Assembly (NCBI GenBank): GCA_003282435.1
Contig: QBZG01000008.1
Coordinates: 1-55,615, forward strand
DNA length: 55,615 nucleotides
From: SAR116 cluster bacterium AG-335-B03
GTDB taxonomy: Bacteria > Pseudomonadota > Alphaproteobacteria > Puniceispirillales > Marisalimonadaceae
Reading direction: 5' to 3'
Made by a program: the position numbers and the translations under genes. The notes beneath the pieces were generated by a model. It saw only the letters and a list, made by a program, of their open reading frames with translations, was not told where the DNA came from and searched no databases. Shown piece by piece: positions 12,628-21,290 of this stretch; positions within the stretch are counted from its first letter, which is position 1, and each line of letters opens with the position of its first letter.

Positions 12628-13515
12628 TTAATCCTTACCGTCATTTCTATACTTCTGCATTCTTAAGCCAAACTTTTGAGTTACTCTATCAAAGATAATA
12701 GCCAATACTACAATTGCTAATCCATTCATAAGTCCTAAAGCAAGATATTGATTTGAAATAGCTCTTAGAACTGGTAGGCCAAGTCCTTTGACACCTATCA
12801 TTGAAGCAATAACTACCATCGCTAACGCCATCATTATTGTTTGATTAACCCCAGCAAATATTGTTGGCAAAGCAAGTGGCATTTGCACCCCAAAAAGTTT
12901 TTGCCAGTAATTAGCTCCAAATGAATCTGCGGCTTCTAAAACATCTTTGTCAACTAACCGAATTCCTAAGTTAGTTAAACGAACTATTGGTGGAATAGCA
13001 TAAATACAGACCGCTATTAAACCAGGAACCTTTCCTATTCCAAGTAACATAACTACTGGTATTAGATAAACAAAACTAGGAATAGTTTGCATCACATCCA
13101 AAACAGGAACTATTACTGCTTGAACTTTGTTACTCCTTGCCATAGCTATTCCCATTGGAATACCTATCGATATACATAAAAAAGTAGCTACAAGAATAAT
13201 AGCTAAAGTTGACATAGTGTCTTCCCACATACCAAAATAGCCTATAAGCATAAAGCTTAAAAATGTCCCAATTACAACTGGAATTGAACGTGAACCTATC
13301 CATGCAAGTACAAGAATTCCAAAAATAATTAGGGGCCATGGAGTGTTAATAAAAAGTTTCTCAAACCAGACTAAAAACATTAAAAGAGGTTCAAAAAAAC
13401 CCTCAATTTCAGCGCCATATGAACGAGAAAAGTCAGTGAAGGCAAAATCAACTGTCTTTTTAAATTCTCTTAAATCAGATCGGCTCATATCAGGAAAATT
13501 GAAAAACCACTCCAT
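12628..13515 (-). CDS. proW: Glycine betaine/proline-type ABC transporter permease
   Basis: Inner-membrane permease with about six to seven hydrophobic segments (roughly residues 60-290) after a soluble N-terminal stretch. The EAA-type loop EAADSFGANYWQKLFGVQMPLALP, which docks on the ATPase, is typical of ProW/OpuAB. Length 295 aa is usual. It lies between proX (72 bp upstream) and proV (4 bp downstream). The 72-bp gap holds a perfect palindrome followed by a T-run, so only part of the transcripts starting at proX is expected to reach proW; this fits the common need for more binding protein than permease. Confidence 0.92.
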   Translation of the reverse strand: MEWFFNFPDMSRSDLREFKKTVDFAFTDFSRSYGAEIEGFFEPLLMFLVWFEKLFINTPWPLIIFGILVLAWIGSRSIPVVIGTFLSFMLIGYFGMWEDTMSTLAIILVATFLCISIGIPMGIAMARSNKVQAVIVPVLDVMQTIPSFVYLIPVVMLLGIGKVPGLIAVCIYAIPPIVRLTNLGIRLVDKDVLEAADSFGANYWQKLFGVQMPLALPTIFAGVNQTIMMALAMVVIASMIGVKGLGLPVLRAISNQYLALGLMNGLAIVVLAIIFDRVTQKFGLRMQKYRNDGKD

Positions 13516-13535
13516 CTACTGACCTTCCTTTAAAA

Positions 13536-13571
13536 AAATAATCACTACTTCATATGAAGTAGTGATTATTT
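13536..13571 (-). terminator. Intrinsic terminator/attenuator between proX and proW
   Basis: A perfect 36-bp inverted repeat centred on CATATG (13551-13556) is followed, reading the minus strand, by a run of seven T (plus-strand A run at 13532-13538). It lies directly after proX and before proW. Seen in sequence: palindrome plus T-run. Inferred: partial terminator or 3' stabilising hairpin that lifts proX mRNA above proWV mRNA. Confidence 0.75.
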
Positions 13572-13587
13572 ATGTTTAAATAACTAA

Positions 13588-14604
13588 TTATAAACTAGCT
13601 TTAATTTTTTTAGCAACGTCTGGACTTACCCATTTTTCCCAAACATCACCGTGTTTCTCAAGAAATTCAAATGCAGCGTCTTTACCAGAAGCTTTTTGTT
13701 CTGTCATAAAAACTAACATACCATTCATTATTGCACCTGGATAAACTCTATTTGCAATATAATCCATAGCGACACCAGCATTTTTCTTAAAATTAGCTGA
13801 TACAACACTATTTACTTCTGATTTCACCCAAGATGATTTTTTAGGATCAGCACAATCTTTTTCAGGTTTTACAATACAATTATCCCAATTTTCTTTTCCA
13901 CCAAATGGAACACCAAAATCTAGTTTATGCATCTTGTATTTTCCGATCATAGAAGTAGGAGACCAGTAGTATCCAAACCAGTTTTCTCCTCTTTCAACAG
14001 CTTTCGCCATGGAACCATCTAGACCAGCAGCACTTCCTGGATCAACTAATACCCAACCCTTTTTTTCCATTTCAAAAGCTCGAAAAAGGTTTGCATTAGC
14101 TAATTGACAACCCCATCCTGCAGGACAGCCAACAAAAGCACCCTTTGATTTATCTTCAGAGTATGGAAATAAGTCAGGTCTGTTTATAACATCAAGAGCA
14201 GTTTTTAATTCAGGATGTTTCTTTACAGTTGCTGGTGGCAACCACCAACCTTCACCTAAGCCGGTTATTGGAGACTTATTTGCAACCATTAATCTATTTT
14301 CTCCAACAGCCTTTTTAAGTGGTACTGCTACTGCATTTGCCCATAGTTCTGGAGCAACATCTGGAGCACCCTTTTCATTCATGGAAGTAAAAGTTGGCAT
14401 AGTAGCACCTGCAACTAACTCAACTTCACAGCCATAGCCTTTTTCTAGAATTATTTTATCAACATTTGCCATTAATTCAGCAGATGCCCAGTTCATTTCA
14501 GCTATACTTACTTTACCACATGCGGCATTACCTATTGTAGCCCAACTAAGGCCTACGGCTACGGTTGCCGCCATTGTAAATGCAGCTCCGAATACCCGTT
14601 TCAT
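13588..14604 (-). CDS. proX: Glycine betaine/DMSP-type substrate-binding protein
   Basis: Periplasmic binding protein of the OpuAC family. A clear signal peptide (residues 1-28, ending TIGNAA) precedes the mature domain. The mature part starts with VSIAEMNWASAELMANVDK and contains several tryptophans (GEGWWLPP, NWFGYYWSP, VSPDV region) of the kind that form the aromatic box around a quaternary amine or DMSP sulphonium. Four or more cysteines (for example FVGCPAGWGC and NCIVKPEKDC) could form disulphides. The start is set by a strong GGAGGA about 6 bp upstream of the ATG. First gene of the proXWV unit; the AT-rich 260-bp gap before it must hold its promoter. Exact ligand not determinable. Confidence 0.9.
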   Translation of the reverse strand: MKRVFGAAFTMAATVAVGLSWATIGNAACGKVSIAEMNWASAELMANVDKIILEKGYGCEVELVAGATMPTFTSMNEKGAPDVAPELWANAVAVPLKKAVGENRLMVANKSPITGLGEGWWLPPATVKKHPELKTALDVINRPDLFPYSEDKSKGAFVGCPAGWGCQLANANLFRAFEMEKKGWVLVDPGSAAGLDGSMAKAVERGENWFGYYWSPTSMIGKYKMHKLDFGVPFGGKENWDNCIVKPEKDCADPKKSSWVKSEVNSVVSANFKKNAGVAMDYIANRVYPGAIMNGMLVFMTEQKASGKDAAFEFLEKHGDVWEKWVSPDVAKKIKASL

Positions 14605-14868
14605 TTTATCCTCCTGTTTCCGCTTGTAAATAAATTACAAACCTTTTTTTGTTAATTTAAAAAACATTGAATAATGTTTTCAAGAATCATTCTAACAATA
14701 ATTTAGTATACATTGCAAATCTCAGTTCGGGAATATCATTAATATTATTAAATAAGTATATGATATATATATAGAATATTTTTTTAATTTTTAATTATTT
14801 ATTAATTTATTATTGATTTAGAATTTAATGACTTATAATTATATCAAATAAAATAGTTGTGTGAAAAC

Positions 14869-15408
14869 ATGTTTGAAGATTCCACCCCTTTTATCATAGC
14901 CTTAGTGGTAACTTTTTGCTTCATGATATCTGTTGCAATTTGGAATAGCATAAATGCTCCACCACCTCCACAAAAGGCTCCTCCAATTGAATCAGGACCA
15001 TCAAGAACAAGAGAAATTCTAGCTCGTTTTAGTGAGTTTTATATGAATTTAAATCCTCAAGGAGAAACAATTTTTGATATAGGTATTTTGCCTGATCCAA
15101 AACAACATGTAATCCATGCTCTTTACGTAGGTTTTGATGAAAGTGAAGACGACGACGAAAGGTCTGCTATTGAAAGAGGGTTAAGGGCTATAGTCACATT
15201 CCAAGAGAGAGTAGGAGAAGAACCAATCAAGAGGAACATTTCCGAAACAGAAAAGGTTTTAAGTGCTAATTTAAATGAAGAAAATCAAGATGAAAAATTC
15301 ACAGCAAAAATAGTTGATGACGAAGAATTTGAAAAATTCGCTATTTTAAGAGATCAAGAGTTAGAATTACATTTTCAACATTTAAAAATTCAAATTATTG
15401 ATGAATAG
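14869..15408 (+). CDS. Membrane-anchored hypothetical protein
   Basis: Not recognised. One N-terminal transmembrane helix (about residues 8-28 from the ATG at 14869) is followed by a proline-rich linker and a soluble acidic domain of ~140 residues, rich in Asp/Glu near the middle (ESEDDDERSA) and at the end. The frame is open from a TTG at 14857, but the ATG at 14869 gives the natural start of the helix. It precedes the alpha/beta hydrolase gene by 11 bp in the same direction and is probably co-transcribed with it. No catalytic motif is visible. Confidence 0.7.
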   Translation: MFEDSTPFIIALVVTFCFMISVAIWNSINAPPPPQKAPPIESGPSRTREILARFSEFYMNLNPQGETIFDIGILPDPKQHVIHALYVGFDESEDDDERSAIERGLRAIVTFQERVGEEPIKRNISETEKVLSANLNEENQDEKFTAKIVDDEEFEKFAILRDQELELHFQHLKIQIIDE

Positions 15409-15419
15409 GAACTATACTA

Positions 15420-16232
15420 ATGTCCATTTTTAAAATTGATGACGAAAATGAAATTTATTATGAATATTTACCACCAAAAGATGGAGGCTGTACTTGTGTT
15501 TTTGTTAATGCATTGACAGGTGATGTATCTGCCTGGAATGGATCTATAGGCGAAAGTTTAAAAAAGAATAATGATGGTTACTTAGTTTTTAATTTTAGAG
15601 GACAGACAAATAGTAAATTTGAAGCTGATTTAAATTTAAGTGCAGAGTTAATAGTAAAAGATCTTGTAGATCTAATTAATTTTCTTAAGCCAGAGAATAT
15701 AGTTTTGGTAGGCTTGTCAATAGGTGGGCTATATGCCGCCATGTCTTTATTCAATGGCATACAAGCAAAAGGGTTAGTATTAATAAATACTCTTAGAAAG
15801 CCAAGTGAGAGACTAAATTGGATAAATAATGCAATGGCAAACGCAGTAAAATTTGGTGGAACGTCTCTAATTTTAGATATGACATTACCAGTAGTAGCTT
15901 CACCAAAATTTCTATCTAAAATGAGACAAAATGCGTTAAATTATGAAAATTATCTTGGATTGGATGATTATAATGGTATATCAAAACTCATGCATGGGGG
16001 ATTTACAACAAATTGGAATTTTGATTGGAGTAAACTTGATTTACCCGTTTTAGTTTTGACAGGTCATTTTGATAAAGTTTTCAGAATTGAAGAAGACATA
16101 AATGATTTGATAAAAAATATAAAAAATGTCAAGAGAATTGAAGTTCCAGAATGTGGGCATTTAATACCTTTAGAGGACCCAGAATTGTTTTCATATCACT
16201 TAAATGCCTTTATAATATCTCTTAAACAATAA
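15420..16232 (+). CDS. Alpha/beta-fold hydrolase
   Basis: Alpha/beta hydrolase of about 270 aa. The nucleophile elbow is GLSIGG (serine at the third position), the acid is probably the Asp in LTGHFDKVF, and the histidine lies in ECGHLIPLEDP, so the triad is complete and in the normal order. An early FNFRGQ segment takes the place of the usual oxyanion region. Overall it resembles 3-oxoadipate enol-lactone hydrolases and small esterases, but the substrate cannot be named. It follows the membrane protein by 11 bp and its stop is 2 bp from the stop of the convergent methyltransferase gene. Confidence 0.82.
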   Translation: MSIFKIDDENEIYYEYLPPKDGGCTCVFVNALTGDVSAWNGSIGESLKKNNDGYLVFNFRGQTNSKFEADLNLSAELIVKDLVDLINFLKPENIVLVGLSIGGLYAAMSLFNGIQAKGLVLINTLRKPSERLNWINNAMANAVKFGGTSLILDMTLPVVASPKFLSKMRQNALNYENYLGLDDYNGISKLMHGGFTTNWNFDWSKLDLPVLVLTGHFDKVFRIEEDINDLIKNIKNVKRIEVPECGHLIPLEDPELFSYHLNAFIISLKQ

Positions 16233-16234
16233 AA

Positions 16235-16882
16235 TCATTTTTTAAGAATAACAGTTATATCATTCTTTAGTAAATTATGCTTTATAATCTCAGGATTACA
16301 AAAATTTTTCTCACATATTTTTTTTATCCAAGTTAATTCTGTGTAATAAAGTGATTTATTTATTGTTTTTTTATCTTTAAGCAAACAGTTAAATATCATA
16401 GCCTTTCCAACAAACTTCCAATTGTTTGTAAGGTTTTTTATGATATAATCTTCCCATAAAGATATATTATTAGTTGGTGTAAGATTATACGTTCCTGACA
16501 TAACAACAAAGTCCGTGTCTTTTAAAGGGTATGCGCCTATTTCAAATTTAACGTTTTCAAAATCTTTATTATTTTTACAAAATTGAATAAATTTTTTATT
16601 TACATCAAAACCATAATATTGAGCTTTTCTATCTAAATTTCTATCTTTAATTATCTCGTACAATCTTCCATATCCACAACCAATATCTGCAATTGAGAAT
16701 TTGTCATTATTTGAAATATTTAATATTTTATCTAAAATTATATTCAATCTAAGATCTTGTGATAATTTACTATTCCAAAATACTCCTTTAGGGGTATTAT
16801 TATAATTAGAAAAACGTTTATTATAAATATTAGAAATTTGTTTGTTAAGTAATTTATAAATAAGTGATTTTATAAAAGTCAT
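16235..16882 (-). CDS. Class I SAM-dependent methyltransferase
   Basis: Class I methyltransferase fold: motif I is ADIGCGYGRLYEI (about residues 64-76), followed by an acidic residue in YYGFDVNKKF and an acceptor-region strand FVVMSGTYNL. Length 215 aa is typical of small-molecule or natural-product methyltransferases. No target-specific domain is visible. It is a single minus-strand gene, tail-to-tail with the hydrolase gene (2-bp gap) and head-to-head with purT (52 bp), so it must have its own promoter in that short gap. Confidence 0.82.
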   Translation of the reverse strand: MTFIKSLIYKLLNKQISNIYNKRFSNYNNTPKGVFWNSKLSQDLRLNIILDKILNISNNDKFSIADIGCGYGRLYEIIKDRNLDRKAQYYGFDVNKKFIQFCKNNKDFENVKFEIGAYPLKDTDFVVMSGTYNLTPTNNISLWEDYIIKNLTNNWKFVGKAMIFNCLLKDKKTINKSLYYTELTWIKKICEKNFCNPEIIKHNLLKNDITVILKK

Positions 16883-16934
16883 TCAATTATATTAAGATAG
16901 AACAAAATCAATTTAAACTTTAAAAGGTTATCAC

Positions 16935-18077
16935 ATGAAGAAAATATTACTGTTGGGTAGCGGTGAATTAGGTAAAGAATTAACAATAAGCCTCAAAAGA
17001 ATTGGATGTAATGTAATAGCGTGTGATTCATACGAAAATGCACCTGCTATGCAAGTAAGCGACCAATATGAAGTGTTCAACATGCTTGATAGTGATAAAT
17101 TTAATAAAGTAATAAAAGCACATAAACCGGATTTCATAGTCCCTGAAGTGGAAGCTATTGAAACACAAGTTTTGATAGAAGCAGAGAAAAGTGGCAAAAA
17201 TGTAATACCTTCAGCTAAGGCTGTGAATTTAACTATGAATAGAGATAGAATTAGAGATAGAGCAAAAATTTTAGGCTTGCCAACAGCTAAATTTGCCTAC
17301 GCTGAAACTGAAGAGCAATTAATTTCAGAGGCAAAAAAAATTGGAACAAAAGTGGCGGTAAAGCCAGTGATGAGTTCTTCTGGTAAAGGTCAAAGTTATG
17401 CCACCACCGAGGATGAATTAAAAAGTTCGTGGAAATTTGCCATTGAAGGTATGAGGGGAAATAGAAAACGCGTAATAGTTGAAGAATTTATTGATTTTGA
17501 TTATGAGATAACTCTTTTAACTATACTTGAAAAATCAGGTAATGTTTCCTTTTGTGAACCAATTGGACATTTTCAAGAACGAGGTGATTATCAGTATAGT
17601 TGGCAGCCTGCCAATTGTTCAAAAAATGTAATTCTCAATGCACAAGATGCCGCACGTAAAATGGTATTAGACCTAGGAGGATCTGGAATTTTTGGAGTTG
17701 AGTTCTTTATTGATAAAAAAAGTAGAGTTATTTTTAGTGAATTAAGCCCTCGCCCACATGATACTGGGATGGTGACAATGTATACCCAAAATTATAGTCA
17801 ATTTGACATTCACGCTAGAGTTTTATTGGGGTTACCTTTGCCAGAAGTTAAGTTGAATAGATCTGGCGCTAGTCATGTAATCTTAGCTGATGAAAATGCA
17901 ACAGGGAATTATTTAATAGAGGGTGTAGAAAAAGCTCTAGAAGATAAAAGTATAGATTTTAGAATTTTTGGAAAACCATATTTAAAGTCTTACAGAAGAA
18001 TGGGAGTTATACTTGCTGAAAATCTAGAAAATGCCAAAGCTGCAGCAAAAAAAATATCAATTAAATCCAAGCTCTAG
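16935..18077 (+). CDS. purT: Formate-dependent GAR transformylase
   Basis: Phosphoribosylglycinamide formyltransferase 2: makes formyl-GAR from GAR, formate and ATP in purine synthesis. N-terminal LLGSGELGKEL, ATP-grasp loop KPVMSSSGKGQS, and the family segments FCEPIGHFQERGDYQYSWQP (sugar-phosphate site) and SELSPRPHDTGMVT (metal site) are intact. Length 380 aa is slightly short of ~392 because the C terminus is trimmed. It uses formate, which links it to one-carbon metabolism including the MetF- and DmdA-like genes 1-2 kb away. Its stop is 2 bp from that of the convergent DUF1445 gene. Confidence 0.94.
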   Translation: MKKILLLGSGELGKELTISLKRIGCNVIACDSYENAPAMQVSDQYEVFNMLDSDKFNKVIKAHKPDFIVPEVEAIETQVLIEAEKSGKNVIPSAKAVNLTMNRDRIRDRAKILGLPTAKFAYAETEEQLISEAKKIGTKVAVKPVMSSSGKGQSYATTEDELKSSWKFAIEGMRGNRKRVIVEEFIDFDYEITLLTILEKSGNVSFCEPIGHFQERGDYQYSWQPANCSKNVILNAQDAARKMVLDLGGSGIFGVEFFIDKKSRVIFSELSPRPHDTGMVTMYTQNYSQFDIHARVLLGLPLPEVKLNRSGASHVILADENATGNYLIEGVEKALEDKSIDFRIFGKPYLKSYRRMGVILAENLENAKAAAKKISIKSKL

Positions 18078-18079
18078 AT

Positions 18080-18901
18080 TTATTGCATAATTGGTATTTC
18101 AGCATCCTCTTCAATATCAGTAATAAGCATATAACCAGGTGTATGAGATATACAAAACGGAACCGAAGAATTTAATATTGCATTTTGGGGAGTTACACCA
18201 CAAGCCCAAAAGACATTTACTTCATCTTCTAACAAGGGTCTTGGAACATCTCCCCAATCAGGTTCAAAAACATTTAAAATGCCAATTTCATCTGGGTTCC
18301 CAAAATGTACAGGCCTTCCATGTGCCCAATGAAAAGATTTACAAATATTAATAATGTTATTTACGTGAATTTTTTTAAAGATTCTCATTGAGACAACCAT
18401 TGTATTCCCAAAAGGTCCACTTTTTACATTTTTAATATTTGTTTTATACATAGGAACAACTTTATTTTCATTAATATGATCTATTGTAAAGCCATGCCTA
18501 ATTAGAGAATGTTCAAATGTAAATGAACAACCTATTGCAAATGCAACATGATTTTCATTCCATAAATTACTAATTTCGTGAACTGTACTATGCAGTTTTC
18601 CAGCTTTATAAATATTATAAGATGGGACGTCCGTTCTAACGTCTATATTTTTACCTAATGTTTTTAGAAAAGGAATACCGACATCCGATACACCAACAAG
18701 TGGACAGGCTTTAGGATTTCTCTGACAAAATATCATGAAATCTAAAGCATTTTTTTTTTCTAAAATAATGAGATTTGTTTGAAGCATATTTTTAGATAAA
18801 CCAGCAGTTTGCCCTTTATACTCTCCTGATCTAATTACTGCTCTTAATTGAGAATTACTATATTTTTTTGCTTTATTATAGATATTTGTAAGATCTTGCA
18901 T
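18080..18901 (-). CDS. DUF1445 protein (putative hydro-lyase / D-glutamate cyclase family)
   Basis: Matches the DUF1445 family by its conserved segments: IRSGEYKGQTAGLS near the N terminus, RNPKACPLVG, NEIL-like AIGCSFTFEHSLIRHG, GPFGNTMVVSMR, HGRPVHFGNP and the C-terminal FWACGVTPQNA and ISHTPGYMLITD. Some relatives are D-glutamate cyclases and others are annotated as hydro-lyases; which reaction applies here is not shown. I begin at the ATG at 18899-18901, since the only upstream start in frame is a TTG. It lies 21 bp after the MetF-like gene on the same strand and is probably co-transcribed with it. Confidence 0.85.
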   Translation of the reverse strand: MQDLTNIYNKAKKYSNSQLRAVIRSGEYKGQTAGLSKNMLQTNLIILEKKNALDFMIFCQRNPKACPLVGVSDVGIPFLKTLGKNIDVRTDVPSYNIYKAGKLHSTVHEISNLWNENHVAFAIGCSFTFEHSLIRHGFTIDHINENKVVPMYKTNIKNVKSGPFGNTMVVSMRIFKKIHVNNIINICKSFHWAHGRPVHFGNPDEIGILNVFEPDWGDVPRPLLEDEVNVFWACGVTPQNAILNSSVPFCISHTPGYMLITDIEEDAEIPIMQ

Positions 18902-18922
18902 TTTCAATTCCAATTTACATTA

Positions 18923-19813
18923 TTATTTAAAATTTGAAATTACAGAGGCTATATCCTGTTCTTGTTTATAACCCATTAAGTGAATTCCGCTTACACCACT
19001 TATTAACTTATATCTTTCAATTAGTTCAACACAAATTCTTATACCTTCTAATTTTTCGTTATTAGAATTTTCAATTCTGTTTATTATTTGCTCAGGAATA
19101 TTAATGCCAAATAAATTTTTATTCATCCATCTAGCACTTTTTGCTGATTTAATAACTCCTAATCCAATAATAAAATACGCCTTATCTGTCACACCAAGTT
19201 TATTTAACTTGAGCATATAATTTTTCAATATCATTTCATCAAAAGCATATTGAGTTTGAAAGAATTCAACTCCTGAATTTATTTTTTTTACTAGATTTGC
19301 TGCGTCAAAATCGTCTTTGACTTCAAAGGGTGTGTCAGCTCCACCAATAAAAAAATTAGGTGCATCTTCAATTTTTCTCCCAGAAGGATAACTCTGGTTA
19401 ATTTTAATATCGCGTGCGGTTTTTAATAGACTAATTGTATCTAAATCTCGAACTTCTTTTGCTTCTGGCTGATCTCCACCTTTGACTTCATCACCATACA
19501 AACAAAGTATATTGGGAACATTTAATGCCCACCCACCAAGTAAATCACCTTGAATTGCAATTCTATTTCTGTCTCTTGTAGTGAATTGTAATACAGGCTC
19601 AATTTCATTTTGAGCCAGAATAACAGCTGTTGCCAAAGCAGACATGTGAGACTTAGCACCGGCGCCATCAGTAACATTTACTGCATCAGCTAAATTTTTT
19701 AAACATTTTACTTGATTAATAACTGCGTACTTATTACCTGAATCTGGTGGAGATGTTTCGGCAGTAAAAACAAATTTATTATCTTGCAGTGAATTTCTTA
19801 ATTTACTAATCAT
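18923..19813 (-). CDS. metF: Methylenetetrahydrofolate reductase-like protein
   Basis: FAD-dependent TIM-barrel protein of the MTHFR family (about 296 aa). The N-terminal TAETSPP carries the conserved Glu, followed by DAVNVTDGAGAKSHMS, LQFTTRDRNR and LLGGWALNVPNILCLYGD, the flavin and folate loops. Its place head-to-head (52 bp) with a DmdA-like gene suggests that it handles the methyl-THF formed by demethylation, running in the oxidative direction, rather than serving only methionine synthesis. That direction is inference. ATG at 19811-19813 chosen; an upstream TTG adds four residues. Confidence 0.85.
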   Translation of the reverse strand: MISKLRNSLQDNKFVFTAETSPPDSGNKYAVINQVKCLKNLADAVNVTDGAGAKSHMSALATAVILAQNEIEPVLQFTTRDRNRIAIQGDLLGGWALNVPNILCLYGDEVKGGDQPEAKEVRDLDTISLLKTARDIKINQSYPSGRKIEDAPNFFIGGADTPFEVKDDFDAANLVKKINSGVEFFQTQYAFDEMILKNYMLKLNKLGVTDKAYFIIGLGVIKSAKSARWMNKNLFGINIPEQIINRIENSNNEKLEGIRICVELIERYKLISGVSGIHLMGYKQEQDIASVISNFK

Positions 19814-19864
19814 AAAAAAGTCCAAATTAAATCTAGTATGTTTGTTTAAAGGGGTGATTTTAAA

Positions 19865-20965
19865 ATGTCTAATGATTTTTTTACTACATCAAACAGAATT
19901 AAAAACACCCCTTTTACTTCAAGAAACCAGAAGGCGGGGGTAAAAAAATATAGTGTATATAATAACACATTATTACCAACAATATTTAAATCTTTAAAAG
20001 ATGACTATTTGCACCTAATAAAACATGTTCAGTTATGGGATGTATGTGCGCAAAAAGTAATAGCAATTAGAGGAAAAAAGGCTTTAGGTATTATTAAGTA
20101 TTTATTTTGCAGAGATTTCACAAACGTTATTCCAGGCAGAGCTTATTATGCACCAATAGTAAATTTTGAAGGGGGTCTATTAAATGATCCAGTTGTTTTT
20201 TGCGTAAATGAAGAACACTTTTTAATTTCATTATCAGATGCTGATTTATTTAATTGGACTTCAGCAATTAACCATACAAAGGAATATTATGCTGATGTCA
20301 GCGAGACAGACATAATAACCATGGCTGTTCAAGGTCCAAAATCAGAACAAACAATGGTAAAAATATTTGGTGAAGAGATAAAGTCTTTAAAGTCTTTTAA
20401 TTTTAAAAACTTTGTTTTCAACAATGAAGATATCATTATATCAAAAACGGGTTTTAGCAAAAAGTCTGGGTACGAGATTTTATTATCAAATCCTAATAAT
20501 GGAACTCTTTTATGGGATTCAATTATGGAAAAAGGAGAAGAATACAAAATAAAAGTGGGATGTCCCAACTTGATAGAAAGAGTTGAAAGTAATCTTCTTA
20601 GTTATGGTAATGAAATCACTAATAAGGATTTACCTCAAGATTGTGGATTAGGAAAATATTGTAATCTTGAATCTGATTATGATTTTATTGGTAAAACTGC
20701 ATTATTAAAAAAAGAAGAAATTGGATTTAATAAAACTATATATCAAATTCAATTTGATTTTGAAGAAAAAATAAAACCTATATTTTACAGTAATTTACCA
20801 ATTTTTAAAAAAGAACAAGTAATTGGAAAAGCGACTTCAATAGTCTGGTCACCAAAATTTTCAAAGTATATTGGTTTTTTCATTGCTAATAAAGATGTTA
20901 AACATGATTTAGAATCTCATCACATTCTAAATAAAGTGAAATTTGAGATGTATGAAATTAATTAG
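19865..20965 (+). CDS. DmdA-like aminomethyltransferase (putative DMSP demethylase)
   Basis: GcvT-fold, THF-dependent demethylase family, 366 aa (canonical SAR11 DmdA is ~369). Features recalled from DmdA are present: an N-terminal RIKNTPFTSR, LLPTIFKSLKDDYLHL, LWDVCAQK, CRDF..V.PG...Y.P, LINDPV-like LLNDPVVF, QGPKSEQTM, and GCPNLIERVESNLLSYGNE. DmdA transfers a methyl group of dimethylsulfoniopropionate to THF, yielding methylmercaptopropionate. The neighbouring MetF-like gene and the betaine/DMSP transporter support this. Related non-DmdA GcvT paralogues act on glycine betaine derivatives or are uncharacterised, and the sequence is divergent, so I leave the symbol empty. Immediately downstream begins the accessory region. 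Confidence 0.72.
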   Translation: MSNDFFTTSNRIKNTPFTSRNQKAGVKKYSVYNNTLLPTIFKSLKDDYLHLIKHVQLWDVCAQKVIAIRGKKALGIIKYLFCRDFTNVIPGRAYYAPIVNFEGGLLNDPVVFCVNEEHFLISLSDADLFNWTSAINHTKEYYADVSETDIITMAVQGPKSEQTMVKIFGEEIKSLKSFNFKNFVFNNEDIIISKTGFSKKSGYEILLSNPNNGTLLWDSIMEKGEEYKIKVGCPNLIERVESNLLSYGNEITNKDLPQDCGLGKYCNLESDYDFIGKTALLKKEEIGFNKTIYQIQFDFEEKIKPIFYSNLPIFKKEQVIGKATSIVWSPKFSKYIGFFIANKDVKHDLESHHILNKVKFEMYEIN

Positions 20966-21290
20966 ATTTGATTCATTGATAATATGATTGGCCATATATA
21001 TTAATTAAATAGATCCGTCGACTTATTTGTATAGACCTATACCATGCTTCAATCTCACATAATGTTCAGCAATTTCAATGATATAATTTTATGAAAACAT
21101 CTGTCAATGTGCTCATTTTGTCTACCGGAAAATAACTGTTCTTAGTATAGGTAGATGTAAACATAAAAATTGTTATTAATACTATTTCTAAAATGATACT
21201 TATATGAATATCACTTAAATGTACCTACCCATGCATGTGCCACAAGGGGTACGTAGGTTATATGTTCATAGGGTCTGCAGCATATGGGTT
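20966..21290 (+). repeat. Decayed island-end sequence (left-end type) in gene-free strip
   Basis: No gene is visible here. From about 21080 to 21290 the sequence is a diverged, same-orientation copy of the island's left flank at 23829-24064. Shared blocks in the same order are TGTCTACCGG (21119-21128, like the GGTCTACC arm site), a block reading ATACTTATATG..TATCACTTAA (21194-21216), CCTACCCATGCATG (hairpin block) and GTCTGCAGCATATGGGTT (21273-21290, compare 24048-24064). No recognisable tRNA end is left where a core would be expected (about 21010-21025). I read this as the scar of an earlier related element inserted just after the DmdA-like gene. Confidence 0.6.
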
